DNA of 64,000 nt from Bog-756 sp963841885 (lineage in GTDB: Bacteria > Actinomycetota > Acidimicrobiia > Acidimicrobiales > RAAP-2): positions 1 to 64,000 of the forward strand of contig CAWJEK010000021.1 of the NCBI GenBank assembly GCA_963841885.1, written 5' to 3'. Under the pieces are notes generated by a model. The model was not told the DNA's origin. It ran no database searches and worked only from the letters and a program-made list of their open reading frames with translations. Of the stretch, positions 18,514 through 29,088 are shown one piece after another. Numbering within the stretch: position 1 is the first letter of the stretch; each line of letters opens with the position of its first letter. The position numbers and the translations under genes were made by a program.

Positions 18514-19713
18514 TCAGCGGGGCCAGTCGCCCGGCACGTCGACCAGGGAGCGGTCGACCTCGTCGATCGACGCCACCCCCAGGAGCCGCAGGGTCCGGTC
18601 GATGTCCTGGCGCAACAGGTCGAGGACCCGATCGACCCCGGGCCGGCCCGCCGCGCACAGTCCGTAGGCCCAGGCCCGGCCGACCAGCGCCGCCCGGGCG
18701 CCGAGCGCCACGGCCCGGACCACGTCGGCGCCGCTACGGATGCCGCCGTCCACCAGGACCTCGATATCGCCACCGACGGCGTCCACGACCTCCTCCAGCA
18801 CCGCGAAGGTGGCCGGGGCGCCGTCGAGCTGACGGCCACCGTGGTTGGAGACGACCAGGGCGTCGGCCCCCGCGTCGACGGCCCGCCGGGCGTCGTCCGC
18901 CGTCATGATGCCCTTGGCGATCACGGGGCCGTCGAAGCGGCCGGTGATCCACTCGAAGTCGGCCCAGGTGGCCGGCTCGCCCAGCCACCGGATTAGGGCC
19001 TCCTGCTCCCCCATGGGGTTGCCGTCACTCGAGTGACCCTGCGCATTGACCAGGTCGAGGAAGAAGCCGTCGCGGGCGGCGTCGGTGAGCCACCTCGGGC
19101 GGAGCAGCGCGTAGGGGGCCATCCTCTGCACCGTCTGCCGGTCGAGGCGGAGCGGCGGGGAGAGCCGGTAGCGGCTCTCGCGGCGGCGGTCGCCGGGGAT
19201 GGCCGTGTCGAGGGTGACGACCATGCCGGAGTATCCGAGGTCCTGGGCCCGGCCGACCAGGCGGGCGGCGCCGGCGCGCCCGCCGAGGAAGTAGAGCTGG
19301 AACCAGGTGGGACCGGAGGACGCGGCCAGCACCTCCTCCATCGTGTGCCCCGACATCGAGCTGTGGGTGAAGACGGTCCCGGCGCCGGAGGCCGCCCCGG
19401 CGCCGGCCACGTCACCCTGGGGGTGCATCATGCGGGTGAACCCGACCGGCCCGAGCAGTACCGGCATCGACACCGGGAGTCCGAGCACCGTGGTCGCCAG
19501 GCCGGGGGGTCCACCCGAAGCGGCCCCCACCCGGGGGCGGAACCGAACCGCCTGGACCGCCGCCACGTTCGCCTCGAGCGTCCGCTCGTTGCCGGCCCCA
19601 CCCTCGACGTAGCCCCGCACCGGAGCCGGCACCCGCCGGGAGGCGACGGACCGGGCGTGGGGCACCGAGGTGATCCGCTCCGCCACCCGATCATCCCGTC
19701 CCCGACGTCCCAT
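18514..19713 (-). CDS. FMN-dependent alpha-hydroxyacid oxidase/dehydrogenase
   Basis: 399 residues. The active-site signature SNHGGRQLDG (catalytic His and substrate-binding Arg) is near residue 280, with DGGIRSGADVVRA downstream for FMN phosphate binding and VLLGPVGFTRMMHPQGD upstream. This is the LldD/glycolate oxidase/mandelate dehydrogenase family, which oxidises 2-hydroxyacids to 2-oxoacids. Substrate is unresolved; lactate-like acids are likely. There is no membrane insertion, so it is probably soluble. ATG 19713 has GGAGGA 6 nt upstream; GTG 19719 is less well placed. Confidence 0.88.
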   Translation of the reverse strand: MGRRGRDDRVAERITSVPHARSVASRRVPAPVRGYVEGGAGNERTLEANVAAVQAVRFRPRVGAASGGPPGLATTVLGLPVSMPVLLGPVGFTRMMHPQGDVAGAGAASGAGTVFTHSSMSGHTMEEVLAASSGPTWFQLYFLGGRAGAARLVGRAQDLGYSGMVVTLDTAIPGDRRRESRYRLSPPLRLDRQTVQRMAPYALLRPRWLTDAARDGFFLDLVNAQGHSSDGNPMGEQEALIRWLGEPATWADFEWITGRFDGPVIAKGIMTADDARRAVDAGADALVVSNHGGRQLDGAPATFAVLEEVVDAVGGDIEVLVDGGIRSGADVVRAVALGARAALVGRAWAYGLCAAGRPGVDRVLDLLRQDIDRTLRLLGVASIDEVDRSLVDVPGDWPR

Positions 19714-19845
19714 GGGCACTCCTCCGTTCGCCGACTCCCGTTACCGTGCTCCGATCCTGCCAGGGTCGCCCCGGGGCACACCAGCCGCTCCCCACCGGAT
19801 CGGACCGGTGGCCACTGACGACGTTCGGTGGGATGCTGGGCAGGT

Positions 19846-20262
19846 ATGACGGGGGAAGCGGAGCTGGACGGACTGCGTCGGGCCGCCGTTCGGGACGCCC
19901 GGGCGGCGATGGCGGCCTGTCACGCCCTCTCCGAGGCCATGGACATCGCCATGCGGGTGGCCGGCGAACTGGTCGAGGGTCTCGAGCACGGCGAGTGCCT
20001 TGTCACGGCCATGCGCAGGCGCCGGGCATGGGAGACGCGGATGAGCGCCACCGAGGCCATCCACCGCTACGAGGTCGCCCGACGGACCTCCCGTGCCCGC
20101 CTAGTGGCCGTGGCTCTCGCCGAAGGGGCCTCGGACGCCGAGATCCAGGAGCTGTGGAACGTCAGCGCGGAGATCGTCCGGCGGATCAAGCGCCAGATCG
20201 CCTCGATGGGACCCGACGACGAGGGACCCTCCGACGGGGAGGGAGCGGGCACCCCACCCTAG
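19846..20262 (+). CDS. Hypothetical protein with helix-turn-helix-like C-terminal half
   Basis: 138 residues, mostly alpha-helical. A segment RARLVAVALAEGASDAEIQELWNVSAEIVRRIKRQI resembles a helix-turn-helix of the sigma-70 region 4 kind, so DNA binding is possible. The tail is acidic and disordered. I do not recognise the family. The start ATG 19846 lies just after an AGGT. It converges on the channel gene at the end of the CO operon, 11 bp away. Confidence 0.55.
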   Translation: MTGEAELDGLRRAAVRDARAAMAACHALSEAMDIAMRVAGELVEGLEHGECLVTAMRRRRAWETRMSATEAIHRYEVARRTSRARLVAVALAEGASDAEIQELWNVSAEIVRRIKRQIASMGPDDEGPSDGEGAGTPP

Positions 20263-20273
20263 GGAGGAGGCGG

Positions 20274-21273
20274 TCAGGCCCGACTGGCGTAGGCGGTCAG
20301 GGCGCCGAGTTGGGACTCGGTTCCCACGCCGATGAGCACGTCGCCGGCCGTGACCTCGGCATCGGGTGACGGGTTGGGGGTGAAGGTCCCGTCGGGCCGG
20401 CGCAACGCCAGCACGAGGCAGCCCGTCCGCTCGTGCACCTGGGAGTCGCGGAGCGTCCGACCCGCCAGAGGGGAATCCGGGCCCACCGCCAGCTCCTCGA
20501 GGCGGAACTCGAGCGAGCCGTCGTGCATCACCACGTCGACGAAGTCGACGACGTGGGGCTGGGTCACGAACGCCGCCATGCGGTCACCGCCCAGGCGCTG
20601 CGGATTGACCACCCGGTCGGCGCCCACCCGGAGCAGCTTCGCCTCCGAAGACTCCCCCCGTGCCCGGGCGATCACGTGGATCCCGGGGTTGAAGGAGCGG
20701 CCGGCCACCGTCACGAACACGTTGTCGGCATCCGTGTCGAGGGCGGCGATGAGGTTCCCCGCCCGCTCGATACCCGCCTGGAGGAGCGTGGCGTCGTCGG
20801 TGACGTCGCCGACGATGGTCGGGAACCCCGCGGCGCTCAGGCGGTCCGGGTCTCGGTCCACCACCACGATCTGCTCGCCGGCGTTGGCGAGGTAGCGCGC
20901 CACCTCCCGACCGACCCGTCCCCATCCGCAGATGATCACGTGGTCCTTCATCGTCGCGATCTCCCGTTCCATCCGTCGCCTCCTGATCAGCTCCCGCATG
21001 TGCCCGTCGATGAGCAGTTCCAGGGTCACCGTGAACGTGTACAGCGCCGTACCGACCCCCAGCAGGATCAGGAAGACGGTGAACACCTTGACCCCTTCAC
21101 CGATCGGGTGCGGGAACCCGTATCCGACCGTGGAGACGGTGACCACCGTCTGATAGAGCGGCGTCGAGCACCCCGAAGCCGAGGGCCGTGTAGCCGGCGG
21201 TCCCGGCCACCACCACCAGGGCCAGCGCGGCCAGTCCCAGTTGGACCCGCCGGAACGGGTTGTCCGGGGTCAC
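20274..21273 (-). CDS. TrkA-domain (RCK) potassium channel, frameshifted near 21160
   Basis: A two-TM K+ channel of about 333 residues. The first membrane helix (LGLAALALVVVAGTAGYTALGF) follows GTG 21273. The pore helix and selectivity filter TVGYG come next, then the second helix. A frame break of one base lies just before the pore (LYQTVVTVSTVGYG). A TrkA-N domain starts with the Rossmann motif VIICGWGRVGREVARYL and the acidic VVVDRD strand end typical of NAD(H) binding; a TrkA-C domain ends the protein. RCK domains gate K+ flow in response to nucleotide or redox state. Its start overlaps the oxidoreductase stop by 4 bp (GTGA), so it belongs to the CO operon. Confidence 0.85.
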
Positions 21274-22526
21274 CCGCTCCCGACGCCCACCGGATCGGGT
21301 GCCGGCCGGAGTGCGTCCCACACGACCTCGCCCATGCCGAACCGGGGCTCGACCAGGCGTCGTCCGAACCGGCCGACGTCGGCCCTCCTCAGCATCAGTG
21401 AGCGGTAGACGCCGGCGGCGCGGATGTCGCCGGCCAGCTGGGCGCCGACGATGGTCCCGTCCCGCAGGTAGACGGAGCGCAGCGCCCCTTCGGACTCCCA
21501 TCGCAGCACCTCGTCCGGGGCGTCGATGGTGCCCATCGCCACGATCGGGACGCCGAGGTGCTTCAAGCTGTTCATCGCCTCGGCCCCGGCGTAGACGAGG
21601 TCGCCACCCAGCAGGTTGGCGGCGGCCAGGGGTCCCTGGGCGACGGCGTTGGGGAAGATGGCGTGCACGAACCGCTCGCCGGTGAGCCAGTCGGCCGCCT
21701 CGGCGACGTCGCCGGCCGCCACGATGCCCGGCACCGAGGTGCGGAGGTGGTCGTCGACGTGCACACCCCAGTCGGCGGTGACCGCCGACCCGGCGAGGTA
21801 CTCGGCGTGGGGCTTCACGCCAGTGGCCGCCACTATCAGGTCGGCGGTCAACGTCGTGCCGTCGGCCATCTGGACACCGGTGACCGACGGCGCGCCGGTG
21901 AAGGCCCGGGCCTCGACCCCCAGACGCAGGGTGACGCCCCGGCGTACCAGCTCCCGTTCGGCCATCGCCGACGTGACCGGGTCGAGCACCCGGGGCATGA
22001 TCCACGTCCGCCGCCCGATCACGGTCACGTCCACCCCGAGGTCAGCCAGCGTGAGGGCCAGTTCGATACCGATGAAACCGTTGCCGACGACCAGGGCGGT
22101 CCGGGCCTCGTGCTCGCGGACCCGACGGATGAGCTCCGATGCCGCCCGCAACGACTTGAAGTCGAGGACGCCGGGACGGTCCGCTCCCTCGAGTGGCGCG
22201 TAGAGCCGGCTTCCCGAGGCCAGGACGAGGCCCTCGTAGCCCACTCGGCTTGCGTCGGCCAGCACGACCTCGTGGTTGTCAGGGTCGAGGGCGACGACGC
22301 TGGTCGCCCGCCGCTCGTCGAGGCCGAGCCGCTCGGCGACGTCGCGGCCGCGCCAGTACAGGGTGGAGTCGCGCCCGGTGAGGAAGTGGTCGGCCATGGC
22401 CGCGGGTGAGTACGGGGCGAAGGGCTCGGCGGACAGGGCCACCACCGTGCCCGAGGGATCCAGCCGGCGCAGCGTCTCCGCCGCGGTGATGCCCGCGGGC
22501 CCGGTGCCGACCACGACGCACCGCAT
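21270..22526 (-). CDS. FAD-dependent NAD(P) oxidoreductase (FNOR) of the CO operon
   Basis: A 418-residue pyridine-nucleotide-disulfide-type flavoprotein. It has two Rossmann motifs, VVVGTGPAGITAAETLRRL (residues 3-21, FAD) and ALVVGNGFIGIELALTLADL (NAD(P)H), an ATG motif (IVAATGVKPHA), and the second FAD-contact GIVAAGDVAEA. No redox-active CxxC is visible, so it resembles ferredoxin or rubredoxin reductases and the FNOR proteins found beside CooS/CooF. The likely role is passing electrons from CooF to NAD(P)+. The start ATG 22526 shares one base with the CooC stop. Its own stop overlaps the channel start. Confidence 0.87.
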   Translation of the reverse strand: MRCVVVGTGPAGITAAETLRRLDPSGTVVALSAEPFAPYSPAAMADHFLTGRDSTLYWRGRDVAERLGLDERRATSVVALDPDNHEVVLADASRVGYEGLVLASGSRLYAPLEGADRPGVLDFKSLRAASELIRRVREHEARTALVVGNGFIGIELALTLADLGVDVTVIGRRTWIMPRVLDPVTSAMAERELVRRGVTLRLGVEARAFTGAPSVTGVQMADGTTLTADLIVAATGVKPHAEYLAGSAVTADWGVHVDDHLRTSVPGIVAAGDVAEAADWLTGERFVHAIFPNAVAQGPLAAANLLGGDLVYAGAEAMNSLKHLGVPIVAMGTIDAPDEVLRWESEGALRSVYLRDGTIVGAQLAGDIRAAGVYRSLMLRRADVGRFGRRLVEPRFGMGEVVWDALRPAPDPVGVGSG

Positions 22527-23415
22527 CAGTCGACCCCCGTGCCGACCGGCTCCCCCGGCGGGTCGGGCCCCGACCCCTCGCGGAGGTGGGCGACCATCCT
22601 CGACACGGCGACGGCCAGGTCCGACCCGGCCAGCAGCGCGTCGACCGACGGGTCCGTCCTCGGCGGCTCCGGTCGAACGGCAGCACCCAGGTGTGGGAGA
22701 AGGCGAATCCGCCGAACCGGTCGACGAGGTCCAGCACGTCGTCGATGTCGCCGGCCGCCACCACCCGGTTGACCACCAGCTGGATGTCGGCGATCCCCAG
22801 CTCGTCGGCCAGCCGGGCGGTGTCCAGGCCCACCTGGACGGAGTTGAAGGTGGGTTCGACGACCACCAGGGCGGTGTCGAACCCACGGGCCAGGGCCCGT
22901 CCGAAGTGCTCGACACCGGCGTGGGTGTCCATGACCACGATCTCGTCCTGCCGCAGGCGCATGCCGGCCACCGCCGCCGAGAGCAGCGCGTGCTCGGGAC
23001 ACAGACAGCCACCGCCGGCCTGGGCGACACCGCCCATGACGAGCAGCCGCACGTCGTCGGGACCCGAGACCGACAGGCGCTCCACCAGGTCGGAGGTGTC
23101 GGGGTTCAGGCGAAGCATGCCTCCCGCCCCTTCTCCGGGGCGGGCTCCCGTCTTCTCCTCGATGTAGTCACCCTGCTCCGCGACCGGGGTGCAGGCGGCG
23201 AGCTCGAGACGGTCGACGCCGAGGGTGGCGCCGAGGTTGCGCTGTTCGTCGGCGTCGACCGCCAACACCCGGGCACCGCCGGCGGCGGCGGTCCGGGCGA
23301 TCAACGCCGACAGCGTGGACTTGCCCACCCCGCCCTTGCCGACCACGACGATCCGCGTGCCGCGGTCGGGGGTCCGCCCGTCAGTGCCACCGTGGGTCCC
23401 GCACGTGCCGCACAC
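22526..23415 (-). CDS. cooC: CooC-like nickel-insertion ATPase, frameshifted near 22674
   Basis: A P-loop ATPase of the MinD/CooC class, about 296 residues. It has a deviant Walker A (KGGVGKST, residues ~27-34), ALLS..GMRLRQDEIVVMDTHAG for Walker B, and GGGCLCPEH. The CxC in that motif matches the Cys pair that binds Ni/Zn at the CooC dimer interface. It loads nickel into CooS using ATP. The last ~60 residues are in another frame; one base is missing near 22674. GTG 23415 lies 6 nt after the CooS stop, with GGGAGC upstream. The N-terminus begins MCGTCGTHGG, an unusual Cys/His cluster that may bind metal if the start is right. Confidence 0.87.
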
Positions 23416-23421
23416 CGCCGA

Positions 23422-25367
23422 TCAGCTCCCCGCGGGGGCGGCGGCGGCCAGCGTGTCGACGTCCTCGACCTCGATGGCCGGCAGACCCAGTCCGCGACGC
23501 TTGTCCTCGATGTGCCGCCGGATCAGCACCGCGGCCCGATGAGGGTCCGGCTCCACCGCGAAGGTCGCCCCGACGACGTCCTGGAGCCCGTTGGCCAACA
23601 GGTCCACCACGTGCGGGCTGCCGAACACCGGCGGCTGGACACCCAGCACGGTGGTGATGCCGGAGGCCACCACGTAGGTGCCGATGGCCACCGCCTTCTC
23701 CGAGTACCACTCCGGGGCGGCGCCGGCCAGTGGGAGCTGGTCGATGTCCACCCCCAGGGCGTCGGCCAGCGCGGCCGCCAGCACCAGGATCCGGCTGTTG
23801 TCGACGCAGGAGCCCATGTGCAGCACCGGGGGGATCCCCAGCGACTCGCACACCGAGCGGAGCCCGGCACCGGCGAGGGCGGCCGACTCGGGGAGCATCT
23901 GACCGGCCTTCCCGTTGGCCACGGCCGCGCACCCGGTCACCAGCACCAGGATGTCGTTCTCGATGAGCTCCCGGGTCAGCTCGATGTGCTCGAGGTCCTG
24001 GGGGAGCTTCGGGTTGTTGCATCCCACCACCGCGACCGCCCCGCGGATGGTGCCCGCGGCGATGGCGTCGATCAGGGGCTGGGGCGTGCCGCCCAGGGCA
24101 CCCAGGATGGCCTCGACGGAGAATCCACCCATCATCCGCACCGGCTCCACCGGGATGCGTACCCGGTCGCGGTTGCGGTTGGGGTACGCCTCCACCGCCA
24201 TGCGGACGATCTGCCGGGCGATCTCGGAGCCCCGGTGGGGGTCGAAGGACACGTGGGTGGCACCCGGGAACTTCGCCTTGTCCGAGGTCGAGATGACCTG
24301 GGTGTGGTAGCAGCGGGCCACGTCGGTGACCGAGGGCATGATGCACTGGTAGTCGACGACCATGGCCTCGAGGGCGCCGGTGACGAGCACCAGCTCCTGC
24401 ATCAGGTGGTTGCCGGCCATGTGGATGCCCCGGCGCATCAGGAGTTCGTTCCCGGTGCAGCACAGTCCCACGATGTTGATGCCGGTGGCCCCGTAGGAGC
24501 GGGCCAGCTCGAGCAGTTCGGGGTCCTGGGCGGCCGTCACCACCACGTCGGACAGCAGCGGATTGTGGCCGTGGAGGGCGATGTTGACCTGGTCGCGCTC
24601 CAGCACACCCAGGTTGACCTCGGACATGACGGGCGCCGGGGTACCGAAGAGGATGTCCGACAGCTCGGTGGCGATCATCGAGCCGCCCAACCGTCGGCCA
24701 GGCTCGAGCGCAGCCCGTGCAGCAGGATGTTCACATAGTCGTTGTCCACGCCCATGTGCGTGCGGTGGAGCATCTCGACGTTCTCGCGGTCGATGCCGCG
24801 GGGGGTGATGGCGAGGCCGTCCCAACGTTCCCGGCGCACGGCCGGCACCCGGTCGACGAACGACAGGCTCCCCTTGCGGGTGCCGTAGTCACCGAGCAGC
24901 ACCTCGGCCAGGGCGACGGCCACCTGGTCGGTGGCGCGGCCCTCGGTCTCGACACCCAGCTCGGCGGCGACGCGGCGCAGCTTGGCCTCGTCGGTCACCT
25001 TGTACCCCATGGTGTCGCCGTGGGCCATGGCCCCGAACACCTCGAGGATGTCCCGGCCGTGGTCCGAGTGGGACGACGAACCGGCGGCGATCGTACGACC
25101 GAGGTTCCGGGCCACGATGACGTCGGCGTCGGCACCGCAGACCCCCTTCTGGGGTCCTTCGCCGAAGGGGTCGACCCGGCAGGGGCCCATGGCGCAGTTG
25201 CGGCAGCTGAGCCCGAGGGCGCAGTAGCCGCACTGGGGCTCCTGGGCGGCGAGCCGGTCCCAGACCGTCTCGATGCCCTCCTCCCGCGCCCGCTCGATCA
25301 TCTGCTGGGCGTCCTGGTGGATCGTCAGGCGGTCGGGCCGACGGGCCGTTCCGTTGTCGGAGCTCAT
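23422..25367 (-). CDS. cooS: Nickel CO dehydrogenase catalytic subunit CooS, frameshifted near 24690
   Basis: About 648 residues, full family length. It catalyses CO + H2O to CO2 + 2e- + 2H+. N-terminal Fe-S Cys: QCGYCALGLSCRNCAMGPCR and KGVCGADAD. C-cluster region: HGHNPLLSD, GLCCTGNE, VVGCNNPK, VTGCAAVANG, MGSCVDNSR, plus the catalytic Lys in EWYSEKAVAIG. The D-cluster shows C-x2-C and lacks the C-x7-C pair of CODH-II, which predicts a [2Fe-2S] D-cluster. HSDHGRD stands where CODH-II has HSEHGRH. One T is missing near 24690 (SLADG to GGSMIATEL). The CooF stop overlaps its start by 4 bp. No acetyl-CoA synthase or hydrogenase genes are nearby. Confidence 0.93.
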
Positions 25368-26095
25368 GGCGTCCCTCCCTCGGGATGGTGGTGGTCTGGT
25401 CTGGCGTCGGGTGGTGGACCGCCGGCACCCCGGCGGCGGTCCCAGGCGGAAGCCGCCGCCCCGCCGGCCGCGGCGCGGGCCTCCCCCCAGGCGTGCAGAC
25501 CGGCCAGCCGGTCGCCGTGGGGGAAGGCGTCGGGACCGACCGCCGTGGATGCGAGGACCGCCGCGCTCTCACGCAGGCGGCCGGCCGCCGTGAGCTCATT
25601 GAGGTCGCCGAAGACGAGCGCGTCCACCTTGCACACCTCCGAGCAGGCGGGCTCGACCCCGCGACGCAGGCGTTCGACGCAGCCGTCGCACTTGACGGCC
25701 ACCGCCGCATCCGGGCGCGGAGCGTCGGCCAGGGGATGGAAGGAGATCACGTCGAAGGGACAGACGACCGCGCACATGGCACAACCGATGCATCGCCCCG
25801 GCTCGACCAACACCAGGTCGGTCCCGTCGTCCCGGGTGATCGCACCCGTCGGGCAGACCTGCTGACAGGGGGCCGGATCGCAGTGGCGGCACTTGTTGGG
25901 AAACGCGGTGGTCGCCACCGGTCCCGGAAGGACGTGCACGCGCTTACGGGGCAGCGGTGACTCGAGGAAGGCGCTGGCCTCGTCATGGCCCACCGAGTGC
26001 TCGACGGCGCACGCCAACTCGCACTGGAGGCAACCGATACACCGCTCCGGGCTCACGAACACCGTCTGCACAGCACCACCCCTCTCCGTCGTCAT
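25364..26095 (-). CDS. cooF: CooF-like 4Fe-4S electron-transfer protein
   Basis: A polyferredoxin of about 243 residues. It carries four Cys clusters: CIGCLQCELAC, CRHCDPAPCQQVC, CIGCAMCAVVC and CDGC...CSEVC. This order matches the HycB/CooF ferredoxin family, which takes electrons from the CooS B/D-cluster. The C-terminal ~70 residues are Ala/Arg-rich and lack motifs. ATG 26095 is used; GTG 26071, just after a GGAGAGG, is an alternative. Its stop overlaps the CooS start (ATGA). Only 18 bp separate it from the acyltransferase fusion upstream. Confidence 0.9.
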   Translation of the reverse strand: MTTERGGAVQTVFVSPERCIGCLQCELACAVEHSVGHDEASAFLESPLPRKRVHVLPGPVATTAFPNKCRHCDPAPCQQVCPTGAITRDDGTDLVLVEPGRCIGCAMCAVVCPFDVISFHPLADAPRPDAAVAVKCDGCVERLRRGVEPACSEVCKVDALVFGDLNELTAAGRLRESAAVLASTAVGPDAFPHGDRLAGLHAWGEARAAAGGAAASAWDRRRGAGGPPPDARPDHHHPEGGTP

Positions 26096-26113
26096 CGGAT
26101 CCGGACTCTTGCC

Positions 26114-29088
26114 TCATTGTCCGGTCCCCGGCGGGCGTTGCGTAGAGCCGAATGTCACCCGTTCGGCCCCACGTCGACCGGGATCGGCGCTCGGCCGGGC
26201 TGGAGCGCCCCGACGGTGGTGGCGGTGCACCACCCGACCGGAGGGCCACCCCCGGGCCGCCGGGCCCGGGGTGGGGGCCGTCGAGCTGAGGTCGCGCTCG
26301 CCGCACCCGTCCAGGACGGCCTCGCGGGAGAGCCGGCGCAGCTCCACGGCGCCCGGCCATCCCGGGCCAGGAGGCTCGAGCCGCCGGCCGACGACGAGGC
26401 CGACGTGCCCGCGACGCACCATCTTGTGGCCGGGGTGCAGCATCGACCGGGTACCGGTGATGGCCAGGGGGAACACCGGTAGGCCGCTCTCGACGGCCAC
26501 GACGAAGGCGCCCATGTGGAAGGGGCGCAGCCCCGGCTCCCTCGAGAGCCCACCTTCGGGGAAGATGACGATCGACGAGCCGGCGGCCACTTCGACGAGG
26601 CGTCCGGTGTCCGATACCCCCTGACCGGGGTCCGACCGCTCCACGAACTCGACCCCGATCCTGCGCATCAGGTAGCCGGCGACGCGCTGGCGACGGAACA
26701 CCTCACCGGCGACGAAGGTGACGTCGGGTGGGAGCCAGGCGAGCAGGACCGGCGCATCGAGCCAGCTGGCATGGTTGGCCACGATCACGCACCGTCCGTG
26801 GAGGACCCCGGCGCCAGCTCCGGAGACGTCCATGCCCGTCACCGTCAGGCGGAGCAGGGCCCTGGCCGCCAGCCGCACCGCGCGGCGCCGCCACCGCGCC
26901 GGGGTGCGACGGTGATGACCGCCAGGAGGGGGACGGCCAGGACCAGGAGGACGGCCCAGCACCACGCCGAGTACGCCAGCGTGGGTACCGTCGCCGAGGT
27001 TCGGCGCAGCTGCGGGACCACACCTCGGGCACCGACCCGGACCAGCTGCCACCAGGGAGGCCGTGCCCGGGTCGCCGTACGACCCTGCCGGTAGCGCTCC
27101 GCGCACGTGGACCGCCGGATCTTGCCGCTCGACGTCTTGAGCACCGTGCCGGGGGGTGCCAGGACGACATCGCCGGCCGGCGTGCCGAGGACGTCCACCG
27201 TCGTGTCGAGGATCTGCGCCCGCAGCCACTCCAGTTCCTCGTGGCCGGTCTGGTGGGTCTCGGCCAGCACGACGAGCCGTTCGGTCCCGGTGGTCGGGTC
27301 GGGCACCCCGAACACCGCGACGCAGCCCCTGCGGACACCGGGGATCCGGCCGACCTCGGTCTCCAGCTGTTCGGGATGGAGATTGCGCCCGGCCGCGGTG
27401 ATGAGGTCCTTCGACCGGCCCGTCAGGTGGAGTTCGCCGGAGACCGTGTAGCCGAGGTCGCCGGTCCGGAGCCACGCGCCGTCGAAGAGCGCGTCGGTGG
27501 CGTCGGGGTTGCGGTAGTAGCCGGACGTCATCGACGGACCGCGCAGTTCCACCTCGCCCTCCCGGCGGTCCGGCAGCCGGCGGCCCCCGTGGTCCATCAC
27601 GCGGACCTCGTAGCCCGGCAGGGCGCTGCCGCAGGCGACCACCTCCAGGACGTCCCGTTCCCCGTCGCGGGCCGGGACGGCACGTCCGTCGCTCGCCAGG
27701 ACGTCGGCCACGATCCGGTCCACGACGAGCCCCCGGCCCGGCGGCGGGAACGTGATTCCGAGGCCGCACTCGGCCAGGCCGTAGACCGGGGCCAATGCCT
27801 CGGGACGCAGGCCGCACGCGGCGAAGCGTTCAGCGAAGCGCTGCATGGTCCCGGCTACGACCGGCTCGGCCCCGTTCATGGCCATCCGCAACGACGACAG
27901 GTCGAGCGTGGCCAACTCCGCGTCGGTGACGCGGCGGAGGCAGAGTTCGAACGCGAAGTTCGGTGCCGCCGTCAGGGTGCCGCCGTGGGCGCTGACCGCC
28001 TCGAGCCACCGGGCCGGCCGGGACAGGAAGGACTGGGGCGTCATGACGACGGCCGGCATGGCCGAGCACAGGCTGCCCAGCCACGCACCGATGAGTCCCA
28101 TGTCGTGGTACAGGGGGAGCCAGGACACGAAGACATCGTCCGGGGTCACCTGGGCGGTCGCCTCCATGGCGCGGATGTTGGCGAGCAGGGCGGCATGCGA
28201 CAGCACCACGCCCTTGGGCTGTCCGGTCGAGCCCGACGTGTACTGGATCAGCGCGGTGTCCCCGGCCGCGACCCGGGGCAGTGGCTCGTCGCCGCCGGCA
28301 TCGGAGAGCTCCTCGATCGTGACGACCCGCCGGAGCGTCGCCACCGACGAGCGGAGCACGCGGGCTACGGTCCGACCCTCCGGGACCGTGATCAGGACCC
28401 CGACCTGCGCGTTGTCGAGCAGGGTGATGTGCCGACGCAGGTGGTCCTCGATCTGACTCGGGCGTGCCGGCGGATAGATGGGGACGGGTACACCCCCCGC
28501 CAGGAGCACGCCCAGGAACGCGTCGAAGTAGCCCCGCGAGGTGGGCAGCATGAGCGCCACCGTCTGACCGGGGGTGACATCGGACCGGATCAGCCCCTGG
28601 GCCACCCGTTCCGCCGAGGAGCGGAGCCCGGCGTACGTGATCGGCGCCTCGGTGCCGCAGTCGTCACGCAGCCACAGGTGCACGCGGTCGGGTCGGGTGG
28701 CGCAGTACCAGTCCACGACGTCGACGAGGGTGGCCAGGTCGGCCGGTGCCGTCCGGCCGGTCCGGATGCCCCGATCGGCCGGCCGCGGACCGGCGGCGGC
28801 CGGTGCCGTCGGGGCCACGAGGCGAGGTCCGGCGGCGACCACGGCGCGCAGCAGGTCGTCGGGGGTCTCGACGGTCGACAGAGCCGACGTCGGGAGAGAG
28901 ACACCGAAGGTCTCCTCCAGGGCATCCAGCAGCTCGGACAGTGCCAGGCTGTCGAGGCCGAGATCCCGCTGGAGACGGCTGTGGAGCGTCGCCCGGGGGG
29001 CGGTCCGACCGCGGTCGAGGTCGGCGACCACGCGGTCCACCACCTGGAGCAGTGCGTCCGCCGTGCCCGGCGCGGCGGCGTCAACCAC
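26114..29088 (-). CDS. ACP - fatty acyl-AMP ligase - PlsC acyltransferase fusion, frameshifted near 26892
   Basis: About 990 residues in three parts. Residues ~1-80 are an acyl-carrier domain (LGLDSLALSELLDAL, with the phosphopantetheine Ser). Residues ~110-690 are an adenylating domain: YTSGSTGQPKGVVLSHA, SWLPLYHDMGLIG (typical of fatty acyl-AMP ligases), RTGDLGY, and the catalytic Lys in KTSSGKIRR. A membrane helix (LLVLAVPLLAVITV) leads across a one-base frame break into a PlsC acyltransferase with NHASWLDAP (HxxxxD) and FPEGGLSREPG. The protein could activate a fatty acid, load its own ACP and acylate a lysolipid, like Aas in different order. It starts at GTG 29088, overlapping the upstream acyltransferase by 8 bp. 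The extreme C-terminus (~60 residues) is low-complexity and may be out of frame. Confidence 0.82.

Noticed and set aside
22276..24738. 820-codon open frame on the plus strand
   Set aside because: It is antisense to cooC/cooS, whose motifs are clear. Its product is rich in His, Gly, Arg and Val, typical of an antisense frame in GC-rich DNA.
26118..26132. Further DosR-like site before cooF (GGTCCCCGG)
   Set aside because: Only one half-site, inside the end of the preceding gene; no palindrome.
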